This document shows positions 6,610 through 12,441 of a stretch of DNA of 12,441 nt, one piece after another. The first letter of the stretch is position 1. Each line of letters starts with the position of its first letter. The translations under genes were made by a program, and so were the position numbers. The notes under the pieces were generated by a model that did no database searches, had not been told where the DNA came from, and worked only from the letters and a program-made list of their open reading frames with translations. The DNA comes from Kangiellaceae bacterium (lineage in GTDB: Bacteria; Pseudomonadota; Gammaproteobacteria; Enterobacterales; Kangiellaceae): assembly GCA_030148365.1 (NCBI GenBank), contig JASBTO010000036.1:1-12441 (forward strand), written 5' to 3'.

Positions 6610-8235
6610 CTAGTCAGGTGCCTTCAGGGAAACGCCGGCGAAACGGGTACCGCCGGAGGGACTGAGGGTCAGGCCGTCAACCCGGGCCCGCGCCAGTTTG
6701 TATTGGGTGGTGTGGGCGATAGTTAGCCACGGCGCTTCTCTTTTGAAAATCAACTGTGCCTGGTCATACAGTTGATGGCGCGCCTCCTGATCCGAGATTT
6801 TGCGCGCTTCAAAAACCAGGCGATCGAAATCCGGGTTGCACCAGAAGGCCCGGTTGCTGCCGCTGATCGCGGAGGCACAACTTAGCAGCGGCGAGAAAAA
6901 ATTGTCAGGGTCGCCATTGTCGCCAGTCCAGCCGAGCAGCACCGAGTCGTGCTCGCCAAAACGTAATTTGCGCAAAAACGTGCCCCACTCGTATGTGACA
7001 ATACGGGATCGGATACCGATTTCGCGGAGGTTCTGCTGAATCATTTCTGCCATTTTCCGGGCATTCGGATTGTAGGCACGCTGCACGGGGATGGCCCAGA
7101 TATCCATGGTAAAACCATTCGGAAAGCCTGCCAGTTGCAGGAGCTCGCGGGCCTTTTCCGGGTCGTATTCGTAGTCCTGAACCGAGGCATTGTAGGCCCA
7201 GATAATTGGCGGGATCGGGTTCTTGGCCACTTCGGCGTTGCCGTCGTAAACCGCCTGGATGATGGCGTTTCGATCAATGGCATAGTTGAGCGCCCGACGC
7301 ACCAGCGCGTTGTCGAAAGGCGGGCGGCGAGTGTTGAAAGCCCAGTAGGCAATATTCAGGCCGGGCTGGCTAAGCACCTTGATATCGTCCCGGTTGGATG
7401 CCGCCGCGACATGGATTGGCAGGGGATTGTTCATGACATCACATTCGCCGGAAGTCAGTCGGGCAAGTCGGGTGGAGGGATCGGGAGTGATGGCGAACAC
7501 GAGGCCATTGAGTTTCTGTTTACCCGCCCAGTAATCATCATGGGCCGTATATCTGATGTAGGCGTCTTTTTCGTAGCGCTCAAACTTGAATGGGCCGGTT
7601 CCGATCGGGCGCCGATCCAGTTTACGTGGCGTACCGGCAGCGAGTAATTGCTGGGCGTATTCCGCGGACAGAATGGAAGCAAATTCCATGGCCAGGGTTG
7701 CGAGAAAGGGGGCCTCCGGTCGCGCCAACTGGAACTCCACCGTGTAGTTGTCGAGTTTCCGGATATCAAGGATCAGATCGCCAAGGCCCATCGAATCAAA
7801 GTAGAGATAGGGGCGACCGGAAACCCGGTGATAGTCGTGAGACTCCAGCCGTTGGCGGTTAAAGCTGAACAGGACGTCATCGGCGTTGAAGCTGCGGCTA
7901 GGCGAGAAATATCGGGTGTTGTGAAATTGCACGTCATGGCGCAGATTCAGGCGGTATCGGGTGCCATCGTCGCTGACCGTCCAGCTTTCCGCGAGGCCCG
8001 GCATGATGCGGGAACTGCCAGGCGCGAAGGCGACCAGCTGATCATAGATGTTGTGGGCGGAAGCGTCGAAAGAGGTGCCGGATGTGACCAGTTGCGGGTT
8101 GAAGGATTCGGGGCTGCCCTCGGAGCAAAAGACCAGAACTTCGTTGCGAAGATTTTCCGGTTCCGGATTTTCGCAACCTCCAAGCATCACCAGCGCGGCC
8201 ACTGTCAGGCAGACGAAACGGCACAGGGAAGTCAT
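6610..8235 (-). CDS. sapA: SapA periplasmic peptide-binding protein, predicted lipoprotein
   Basis: Substrate-binding protein of the Sap transporter (SBP family 5, as DppA/OppA). In enteric bacteria and Haemophilus it is associated with resistance to cationic antimicrobial peptides. From the ATG at 8235 it is 541 residues, close to E. coli SapA (about 547), with SapA-like stretches such as RKLDNYTVEF, RRPIGTGPF, SGECDVM, LLSCASAISGSN and LSPSGGTRFAGV. The N-terminus MTSLCRFVCLTVAALVMLGG-C has a short charged region, a hydrophobic core and a lipobox ending at Cys21, so a lipid-anchored form is predicted. The frame stays open upstream to 8412, overlapping pspF. A GTG at 8271, with GGGA in front, is an alternative start, since the ATG lacks an obvious ribosome site. 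It lies 74 bases behind pspF and 3 bases ahead of sapB. Confidence 0.92.
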   Translation of the reverse strand: MTSLCRFVCLTVAALVMLGGCENPEPENLRNEVLVFCSEGSPESFNPQLVTSGTSFDASAHNIYDQLVAFAPGSSRIMPGLAESWTVSDDGTRYRLNLRHDVQFHNTRYFSPSRSFNADDVLFSFNRQRLESHDYHRVSGRPYLYFDSMGLGDLILDIRKLDNYTVEFQLARPEAPFLATLAMEFASILSAEYAQQLLAAGTPRKLDRRPIGTGPFKFERYEKDAYIRYTAHDDYWAGKQKLNGLVFAITPDPSTRLARLTSGECDVMNNPLPIHVAAASNRDDIKVLSQPGLNIAYWAFNTRRPPFDNALVRRALNYAIDRNAIIQAVYDGNAEVAKNPIPPIIWAYNASVQDYEYDPEKARELLQLAGFPNGFTMDIWAIPVQRAYNPNARKMAEMIQQNLREIGIRSRIVTYEWGTFLRKLRFGEHDSVLLGWTGDNGDPDNFFSPLLSCASAISGSNRAFWCNPDFDRLVFEARKISDQEARHQLYDQAQLIFKREAPWLTIAHTTQYKLARARVDGLTLSPSGGTRFAGVSLKAPD

Positions 8236-8309
8236 GGCGGCTGGGCAGATAATGCGGCTATTTTCCGGCACTGGTTTTCCCGCGCATGATAGCAGCCATT
8301 GCCCGGGAC

Positions 8310-9326
8310 TTACAGTTCCTGTTCGAGCAATTGGTACTTCTTCAGATAGCCCCTTAACTGATGGTAGGTCAGGCCCAGAATGTCTGCGGTTTTGCGCTGA
8401 TTGAACTGACATTCTTCGAGAGCCTGTTGCAACAGTCTGATCTCGAATTCCTTGACTTCGGTTTTCAGTTCAACCGGTAGCTTGAGAGTTTTGCCGGAAC
8501 CCGTGCCGGAGCCAGCGTCATTATTGATCCGGGATTCCGGCCGGTAGGGTGAGGCGAAAGCATCGAATTCGATATCCTTGATCGGTTTGTCTTCGGCTGT
8601 CCGGTAGACAGCGCGTTCGACCACATTTTTCAGTTCGCGGACGTTGCCGGGCCAGGGCCAGGCCAGTAACGCTTTCTGTGCGGCGTCGCTGAAGCCGGCG
8701 AAAAATTCGCGGCCGAGTTCACGGGTCATGTTCACCGCGAAGCTGTCCGCCAGCAGAATAATATCTTCACGGCGCGCGCGTAGCGGCGGCAGGGTGATGA
8801 CGTCGAACGCCAGTCGGTCCAGCAAGTCGTCGCGGAATTTCCCGGCTGCGGCGAGGGCGGGCAAATCTTCATTGGTTGCGGCGATCAGACGCACGTCGGT
8901 CTTGATGGTTTCGCTGCCACCCACCCGTTCAAACTCACCGTATTCAATGACGCGCAACAGTTTTTCCTGGATTCGGCTGGAACTGGTCGCCAGTTCATCG
9001 AGAAACAGGCTGCCGCCGTCGGCAACTTCGAACCGACCCTGATGGCGTTTGGAGGCGCCAGTGAAGGCTCCTGATTCGTGCCCGAACAGCTCGGTTTCGA
9101 GCAGGTTCTCATTAATGGCCGCGCAGTTGAGTTTGACAAAGGTTTCCTGCCACCGGCCTGACAGGTAGTGCAGTCGGGCGGCAATGAGTTCCTTGCCGGT
9201 TCCCCGCTCGCCGACCACCAGGACCGGCTTGTTCAGTGGGGCCAGACGGGAGACCTGCTCCAGAACCTCCAGAAAGCAGGCGGACTCTCCGAGCAGATTG
9301 TCCTGGTGGGCATAGTTTACCGGCAT
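8310..9326 (-). CDS. pspF: Phage shock protein operon transcriptional activator PspF (sigma-54 enhancer-binding protein)
   Basis: PspF is an AAA+ activator that remodels sigma-54 RNA polymerase at psp promoters and is held inactive by PspA. From the preferred ATG at 9326 it has 338 residues (E. coli 325). It has no receiver domain, as expected for PspF. It shows Walker A GERGTGKE (39-46), the sigma-54-contacting GAFTGA loop (86-91), Walker B GGSLFLDE (104-111), WPGNVRELKNVVERA near 225-239 and a C-terminal Fis-type helix-turn-helix (about 309-331, AADILGLTYHQ-like). The tryptophan used by E. coli PspF (W56) for PspA inhibition is kept in YLSGRWQ. The 9326 start has AGGA seven bases upstream and aligns with the E. 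coli N-terminus. In-frame ATGs at 9368 and 9377 would add 14 or 17 residues. Divergent from pspA, and upstream of sapA on the same strand. Confidence 0.95.
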   Translation of the reverse strand: MPVNYAHQDNLLGESACFLEVLEQVSRLAPLNKPVLVVGERGTGKELIAARLHYLSGRWQETFVKLNCAAINENLLETELFGHESGAFTGASKRHQGRFEVADGGSLFLDELATSSSRIQEKLLRVIEYGEFERVGGSETIKTDVRLIAATNEDLPALAAAGKFRDDLLDRLAFDVITLPPLRARREDIILLADSFAVNMTRELGREFFAGFSDAAQKALLAWPWPGNVRELKNVVERAVYRTAEDKPIKDIEFDAFASPYRPESRINNDAGSGTGSGKTLKLPVELKTEVKEFEIRLLQQALEECQFNQRKTADILGLTYHQLRGYLKKYQLLEQEL

Positions 9327-9488
9327 GGAGTCGTCCTGGTGTTTGCGGGCGGCTGTCTCTTCAATCATAGCGCTCATAGTGGTGCTTTTGCCTAAATCTT
9401 GGCGACTTTATCAATAGTAGGCCACACAAGACGCGGAATGGCTATGCTTAATATAAAGGAAACAAAGGCTTAACTGTTACAAATCGTT

Positions 9489-9506
9489 TTGGCACGATAC
9501 TTGTAT
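9489..9506 (+). promoter_or_regulatory. Sigma-54 (-24/-12) promoter of the psp operon
   Basis: TTGGCACG (9489-9496), then ATAC, then TTGTAT (9501-9506), give GG at 9491-9492, exactly ten bases, and GT at 9503-9504. The -24 box is consensus. The -12 box has T instead of C after G, as I recall for the E. coli pspA promoter. The predicted start of transcription is about 9515-9516. Divergent pspF encodes the matching activator. PspF enhancer sites and an IHF site would be expected in about 9380-9480. That stretch is AT-rich and includes TATCAA at 9409-9414, an imperfect half of an IHF site, but I cannot place the enhancer boxes with confidence. Confidence 0.9.
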
Positions 9507-9555
9507 CATCTATTAGTGTAAACCAGGCGCAGGCCAATTTTATCGGAGGTGGCGA

Positions 9556-9723
9556 ATGTCGATGGAGCGAAAGCACGCAAAGTACTGGGTAGCAGGATTG
9601 CTGGCAATTCTGAGTGTGGTGGCCTTGCTACTTGGACAGGCGCCACTCGCCAATGAGTTGGGCGTGGAGTCGATGAGTCTGGGTGGCAAAATCCTCACGG
9701 TAGTGAAACTGACGCTGCTTTGA
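9556..9723 (+). CDS. Small single-TM membrane protein (55 aa) leading the psp operon
   Basis: A 55-codon ORF (ATG 9556, TGA 9721-9723) sits between the sigma-54 promoter and pspA, preceded by a strong ribosome site GGAGG at 9545-9549 with six bases of spacing. The product begins MSMERKHAKYW, a short basic N-terminus, then has a hydrophobic helix at about 11-28. The loop QAPLANELGVES and a second mildly hydrophobic, amphipathic stretch GGKILTVVKLTLL follow. The basic N-terminus suggests N-in topology by the positive-inside rule. APLAN could also be read as a marginal signal-peptidase site. It lies 40 bases before pspA and about 40 bases after the predicted transcript start, so it would be the first cistron made on PspF activation. 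I do not recognise it as PspD, PspE or PspG. A role in membrane-stress sensing is inference from position only. Confidence 0.7.
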   Translation: MSMERKHAKYWVAGLLAILSVVALLLGQAPLANELGVESMSLGGKILTVVKLTLL

Positions 9724-9763
9724 TAAACAGATTTAATTACAGACCAGAACAGGAGTGGTTTCA

Positions 9764-10531
9764 ATGGGTATATTTTCCAGGTTTGCGGATATCGTAAACG
9801 CCAATCTCAACGCTTTGCTCGACAAGGCAGAAGATCCGGAAAAACTGATCCGGCTCATCATTCAGGAAATGGAAGACACGCTGGTGGAAGTTCGCACAAC
9901 CTCGGCGCGGACCATCGCTGAAAAGAAAGAGCTGCAGCGCAAAATCGACTGGCTGAAAAAGCAGGCCGATGACTGGCAGGAACGTGCTGAACTGGCGCTG
10001 AGCAAGAGCCGTGAGGATTTGGCCAAGAGTGCACTGGTGGAGAAAAACAGTGCGCTGGAGGCGAGCAGGGAACTGAAGGAACAGATGCAGGCAGTGGAGA
10101 ATACCCTGGACAAGCTGTCCACGGAGATCGTGCAGCTGCAGGACAAACTCGCGGATGCAAAAGCCCGTCAAAATGCCCTGATGCTCCGACACAAGACCGC
10201 ATCAAGCCGTCTCAAGGTCAAACGCAGTCTGTCAGATACTCAGGCCGATGATGCGCTGACCCGTTTCGAAAGGTTTGAGCGCAAGCTCGATAACCTGGAA
10301 GCCGAAGTCGACTCCTATGATCTGGGCAGCAAGAAATCTCTGGCTGACGAAATCGAGGATTTGGAGACCGGAGAAAAAATTGACGCCGAACTGGCCAAAC
10401 TCAAGGCGCGGATGGCGAGATCCGGAAAAGCAGGAACTGCCGGAACTGGCAAGAAACCTGCAGGCAAAGCCTCCGGCAGCACCAAAAAGTCTGGTGCAAA
10501 ACCTGCCAAAGCCGCCAAGAACGAGGAGTAA
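9764..10531 (+). CDS. pspA: Phage shock protein A (PspA), membrane-stress effector and PspF inhibitor
   Basis: PspA is a peripheral ESCRT-III-like coiled-coil protein. In unstressed cells it inhibits PspF, and under stress it assembles on the inner membrane. The start MGIFSRFADIVNANLNALL is the conserved amphipathic membrane helix, followed by KAEDPEKLIRLIIQEMEDTL and long coiled-coil helices to about 215. ATG 9764 is preceded by AGGAG (9751-9755). A GTG at 9755 in the same frame overlaps that ribosome site and is unlikely. At 255 residues it exceeds E. coli PspA (222). The extra part, about 219-255, is a Lys/Ala/Gly/Ser-rich, probably disordered basic tail ending NEE. Six bases separate it from pspB. 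Confidence 0.96.
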   Translation: MGIFSRFADIVNANLNALLDKAEDPEKLIRLIIQEMEDTLVEVRTTSARTIAEKKELQRKIDWLKKQADDWQERAELALSKSREDLAKSALVEKNSALEASRELKEQMQAVENTLDKLSTEIVQLQDKLADAKARQNALMLRHKTASSRLKVKRSLSDTQADDALTRFERFERKLDNLEAEVDSYDLGSKKSLADEIEDLETGEKIDAELAKLKARMARSGKAGTAGTGKKPAGKASGSTKKSGAKPAKAAKNEE

Positions 10532-10537
10532 CCGGCA

Positions 10538-10774
10538 ATGGACGATATTCTGATTGCGCCGCTGATAGTCTTTCTGGTGATTGTTGCACCTATCTGGATC
10601 ATCATGCATTACCGGACCAAGACCCGAAAGCAGCAAGGATTGTCCGAGCCGGATCAGGAGCGGCTCGCCCAGTTAACCCGCACGGCCAAAATGATGGCTG
10701 ATCGTATAGAGTCCCTGGAGGCCATCCTGGACGAGCAGACTCCCGAATGGAGAAAGCAATATGAGCGCCGGTAA
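10538..10774 (+). CDS. pspB: Phage shock protein B (PspB), inner-membrane stress sensor
   Basis: A small (78 aa) membrane protein that, with PspC, senses inner-membrane damage and draws PspA away from PspF. One membrane helix covers about 4-23 (ILIAPLIVFLVIVAPIWIIM), followed by a basic HYRTKTRK stop-transfer segment and a cytoplasmic coiled coil (about 36-66, with regularly spaced Leu, Met and Ile). Length and layout match E. coli PspB (74). The ribosome site GAGGAG overlaps the end of pspA, and the last 14 bases overlap pspC, so translation of the three genes is probably linked. Confidence 0.95.
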   Translation: MDDILIAPLIVFLVIVAPIWIIMHYRTKTRKQQGLSEPDQERLAQLTRTAKMMADRIESLEAILDEQTPEWRKQYERR

Positions 10775-11237
10775 AGAAGATCGCAAACGGCTGTACCGGG
10801 ATCCCAGGCGTGGAAAAATCTTTGGTGTCTGCGCCGGGCTGGCCGAGTATTTCGGCCTGGAAACCTGGGTGGTGCGGGTTATTGCCATCTCACTCTGCGT
10901 TTTCCTGTGGGGTTCACCGGTCATCGTCGCCTATATCATTGCGGCGCTGGTCATGGAGAAGAAGCCGGATCCCGCGTCTGCGGCAAAGGCGGGTGTCTCC
11001 CTTGCGGAAGAGATAGACGCGCTTGCGGCGGAAGACGATGCAGGCCCGGCGCCTCGCGGCGAGCAGGGCGATATGAAGGTTCAGCAGGTGTGGCGCAGTG
11101 GTACCGGTGGCCGTCAGCGTCTGGTCGACCTGGAAGATATTTTTTCCGGCATGGAGCATCGGGTGCAGCACATGGAAGCCTTTGTGACTTCCGGGAAATA
11201 TGACCTGGAAAAAGAGTTTGCCTCAATAAAAGACTAA
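10761..11237 (+). CDS. pspC: Phage shock protein C (PspC), inner-membrane sensor
   Basis: Partner of PspB in activating the psp response. The N-terminal PspC domain (about 9-67) has the family signature RGKIFGVCAGLAEYFGLETWVVR, then a membrane segment (about 38-64). The C-terminal part, WRSGTGG, a short leucine-zipper-like helix and the ending HMEAFVTSGKYDLEKEF, matches the E. coli C-terminus. At 158 residues it is longer than E. coli PspC (119). The difference is an acidic, Ala-rich linker (about 70-104) between membrane segment and zipper. ATG 10761 lies inside pspB (14-base overlap) behind GGAG. No pspD or pspE follows. Confidence 0.95.
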   Translation: MSAGKEDRKRLYRDPRRGKIFGVCAGLAEYFGLETWVVRVIAISLCVFLWGSPVIVAYIIAALVMEKKPDPASAAKAGVSLAEEIDALAAEDDAGPAPRGEQGDMKVQQVWRSGTGGRQRLVDLEDIFSGMEHRVQHMEAFVTSGKYDLEKEFASIKD

Positions 11238-11290
11238 TTTTTTCAGTCGCTTAACGGATTCTCGTTGAGTCTCTTCAGGCCGGTTTCCAG

Positions 11291-11324
11291 CGTCACTCGC
11301 GGTCCGCCGCGGGTGACGGTTTTT
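11291..11324 (+). terminator. Rho-independent terminator of the psp operon
   Basis: A 12-bp G/C-rich stem, CGTCACTCGCGG (11291-11302) with CCGCGGGTGACG (11307-11318), has one T-G wobble and a 4-base loop, followed by G and five T residues (11320-11324). It lies about 54 bases after the pspC stop and closes the pspABC transcript. Confidence 0.9.
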
Positions 11325-11388
11325 CGGGTAAATTACCGGATAAAAATAAAATATAATAAAAACAATTAGATAGCTTTACCCCCTGACT

Positions 11389-11401
11389 TTAATATTATTA
11401 A
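11389..11401. repeat. AT palindrome, possible operator
   Basis: TTAATA and TATTAA form a perfect 13-base palindrome around a central T, 31 bases upstream of the candidate -35 element of the receptor gene. Position and symmetry fit a repressor or activator site. An AT-only palindrome can also arise by chance in such an AT-rich stretch. Confidence 0.3.
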
Positions 11402-11432
11402 TCCGAGCCATAAAATTACCTTTAAAAAGCTG

Positions 11433-11462
11433 TTGACCTCTCGACAGTCTTATAGTTAGTAT
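11433..11462 (+). promoter_or_regulatory. Candidate sigma-70 promoter of the TonB-dependent receptor gene
   Basis: TTGACC (11433-11438) matches five of six -35 positions and is followed after 18 bases by TAGTAT (11457-11462). An A-tract-rich stretch upstream could act as an UP element. TATAGT at 11451-11456 is a better -10 by sequence but would leave only 12 bases of spacing. Transcription would start near 11469. Confidence 0.5.
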
Positions 11463-11575
11463 CAGCTCTGACAGATCTGGCTGAAAGGCCAAACACCGCA
11501 ATTCCTAGCTCCGATTTATAACGGGGCAGGTTTGCACACATGTAAAACCTCCATGACAACCAGGGAGAATTAACA

Positions 11576-12441
11576 TTGAGTACTCAAGATAATCTCATAG
11601 CAAAAGCAGTACGCTATGCGTTGGCCACAGGTGTTGCTGCGACTTTCGTCAGCGCCCCGGCCGCTTTTGCCGCTGAAGACGACGACGCGGAAACCATTAC
11701 GGTTACCGGTTCTCGTATCAAGCGTACCGACGTGGAAGGCCCGTCTCCTGTAACCGTAATCAGCCGTGAAGACATCGACGCTTCCGGTGACGTTACTGTT
11801 GCAGAAGTCCTGCGTTCCTCTTCTTTCAACTCTTTCGGTTCTTTCCGTGAACAGTCCGGTTTCGGCGGTGGTGCTATCGGCCAGGCGCAAATCTCTCTGC
11901 GCGGTCTGGGCTCACAGCGTACACTGGTACTGATCGACGGTCGCCGTATGGCGAGCACCGGTTCTTCCGGTGGTAACGTACAGAACCTTAACCAGATTCC
12001 TCTGGAAATCGTTGAGCGTATCGACGTCCTGCGTGACGGCGCTTCCGCGATCTACGGTTCTGACGCCATTGCTGGTGTAATCAACGTTATTACCCGTAAG
12101 GACTACGAAGGTCTGACCATCCGTGGCGGCCACGAAAATCCTTCCGACCTCGACAGCGGTGACAGCTACCGTCTGGCTCTGACCTCTGGTATCTCTTCTG
12201 CCAAAGGTAACCTGACCGTATCCGTTGACCACTTCGAACGTGATCCCATTTATGACCGTGACATCTCTGCATTCGCCAATGCTCCGGCTTCCGGCGGCAT
12301 CAGCTCCTTCGGTCTGCCCGGCAGCTTTGCAATTAATGCCCGGGACGTTGATGGCGACGGCGACGTGGATAGCGATGACGTAGCTCTCGACCCGGATCCG
12401 ATCGGACGCAGCTTTGTAGACGAGCGTTGCCCGAGCAACAT
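11576..12441 (+). CDS. TonB-dependent outer-membrane receptor, N-terminal part (runs off the right edge)
   Basis: Energised by TonB-ExbB-ExbD, such receptors import substrates (siderophores, vitamins, glycans or peptides) across the outer membrane. The open frame has 288 codons with no stop. A signal peptide runs from residue 1 to about 32 (ending SAPAAFA before AEDDD), then a TonB-box-like ETITVTGSRI (39-48). The plug domain follows, with SPVTVISREDID, ISLRGLGSQRTLVLIDGRRM and EIVERIDVLRDGASAIYGSDAIAGVINVITR. The first barrel strands come next. No ATG exists upstream in frame after the stop at 11543-11545, and TTG 11576 has an excellent AGGGAGA site (11562-11568) seven bases away, so TTG is the start. 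Codons are strongly biased (CGT, GGT, TCT), suggesting high expression. A late segment carries an EF-hand-like DVDGDGDVDSDD loop. The substrate cannot be told. Confidence 0.93.
   Translation, partial: MSTQDNLIAKAVRYALATGVAATFVSAPAAFAAEDDDAETITVTGSRIKRTDVEGPSPVTVISREDIDASGDVTVAEVLRSSSFNSFGSFREQSGFGGGAIGQAQISLRGLGSQRTLVLIDGRRMASTGSSGGNVQNLNQIPLEIVERIDVLRDGASAIYGSDAIAGVINVITRKDYEGLTIRGGHENPSDLDSGDSYRLALTSGISSAKGNLTVSVDHFERDPIYDRDISAFANAPASGGISSFGLPGSFAINARDVDGDGDVDSDDVALDPDPIGRSFVDERCPSN

Larger units (their letters stand above)
11325..11575. other. AT-rich intergenic region between the psp terminator and the TonB receptor gene
   Basis: With the stretch 11238-11290 this makes a gap of over 300 bases without a supported gene. 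It contains the psp terminator, an A/T-only run (about 11338-11361), a palindrome at 11389-11401, a candidate promoter at 11433-11462 and then a leader of about 105 bases before the TTG start. A seven-codon ATG frame (11553-11573) overlaps the ribosome site of the receptor gene, has no ribosome site of its own and is probably meaningless. I see no RNA gene or riboswitch family here. Confidence 0.6.

Noticed and set aside
2764..8235. A dipeptide (dppABCDF) or nickel transporter instead of sap
   Set aside because: Domain order is the same, but SapA-specific stretches and the position directly behind pspF favour Sap. Substrate remains unproven.
8236..8412. The full open frame upstream of sapA as its real N-terminus (600 aa)
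   Set aside because: It would overlap the pspF 3' end and put about 60 unrelated residues before a clear lipoprotein signal peptide.
11528..11550. Hairpin AGGTTT/AAACCT in the receptor leader as a riboswitch or attenuator
   Set aside because: Six base pairs with a long loop and no T-run. No known riboswitch core is recognisable.
11553..11573. Leader peptide ORF (seven codons including stop) just before the receptor start
   Set aside because: No ribosome site of its own, and it overlaps the receptor ribosome site by chance. There are no attenuator-type codons or hairpins.
11570..11958. Minus-strand ORFs across the receptor gene
   Set aside because: They are shadows of a strongly codon-biased plus-strand gene with a signal peptide and plug domain.
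1..12441. CRISPR arrays, insertion sequences, toxin-antitoxin or phage-defence cassettes
   Set aside because: No regular direct repeats, transposase motifs, terminal inverted repeats or defence domains were found on either strand.

Overview
The window looks like a chromosomal piece of a moderately GC-rich marine-type gammaproteobacterium. The main evidence is gene order. A sapABCDF peptide ABC-transporter operon lies directly downstream of pspF, and pspF is divergent from pspABC, which is the arrangement known from Escherichia coli. Next to these are a tRNA-Asp and ppiD, a pair normally found behind hupB in this class. The right edge enters a large TonB-dependent outer-membrane receptor of the kind abundant in aquatic Gammaproteobacteria. 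The genus cannot be read from the sequence.

Layout: (1) 1-~560 is a very GC-rich fragment of an rsmA/ksgA 16S rRNA dimethyltransferase. It is damaged near its 5' side and loses its natural 3' end, and its composition is unlike everything to its right. It probably joins foreign DNA or a chimeric contig end to the rest. (2) 599-675 is tRNA-Asp(GUC) with its own terminator. (3) 791-2698 is ppiD, the membrane-anchored periplasmic foldase. (4) 2725-2752 is a bidirectional terminator shared with the convergent operon. (5) 8235-2764 on the minus strand is sapABCDF, with stop/start overlaps or a 3-base gap between successive genes. (6) 9326-8310 on the minus strand is pspF, only 74 bases upstream of sapA. 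(7) 9489-11237 on the plus strand is a sigma-54 promoter, an unlisted 55-codon small membrane-protein ORF, pspA, pspB and pspC, then a terminator. (8) 11325-11575 is an AT-rich intergenic region with a palindrome and a candidate sigma-70 promoter. (9) 11576 to the right edge is the N-terminal part of a TonB-dependent receptor.

How the genes fit together: the window is dominated by envelope biology. PspF, activated when PspA is drawn away to a damaged inner membrane by PspB and PspC, drives the sigma-54 promoter upstream of the small ORF and pspABC. SapA-F is a Dpp/Opp-type peptide transporter linked to antimicrobial-peptide resistance and possibly co-transcribed with pspF. PpiD assists folding of exported proteins, including outer-membrane proteins such as the receptor at the right edge.

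The least ordinary element is the small single-TM ORF placed between the sigma-54 promoter and pspA. Other points of interest are a lipoprotein-type SapA, a lysine/alanine-rich tail on PspA, an EF-hand/dockerin-like acidic loop in the receptor, and the compositional break near position 560.
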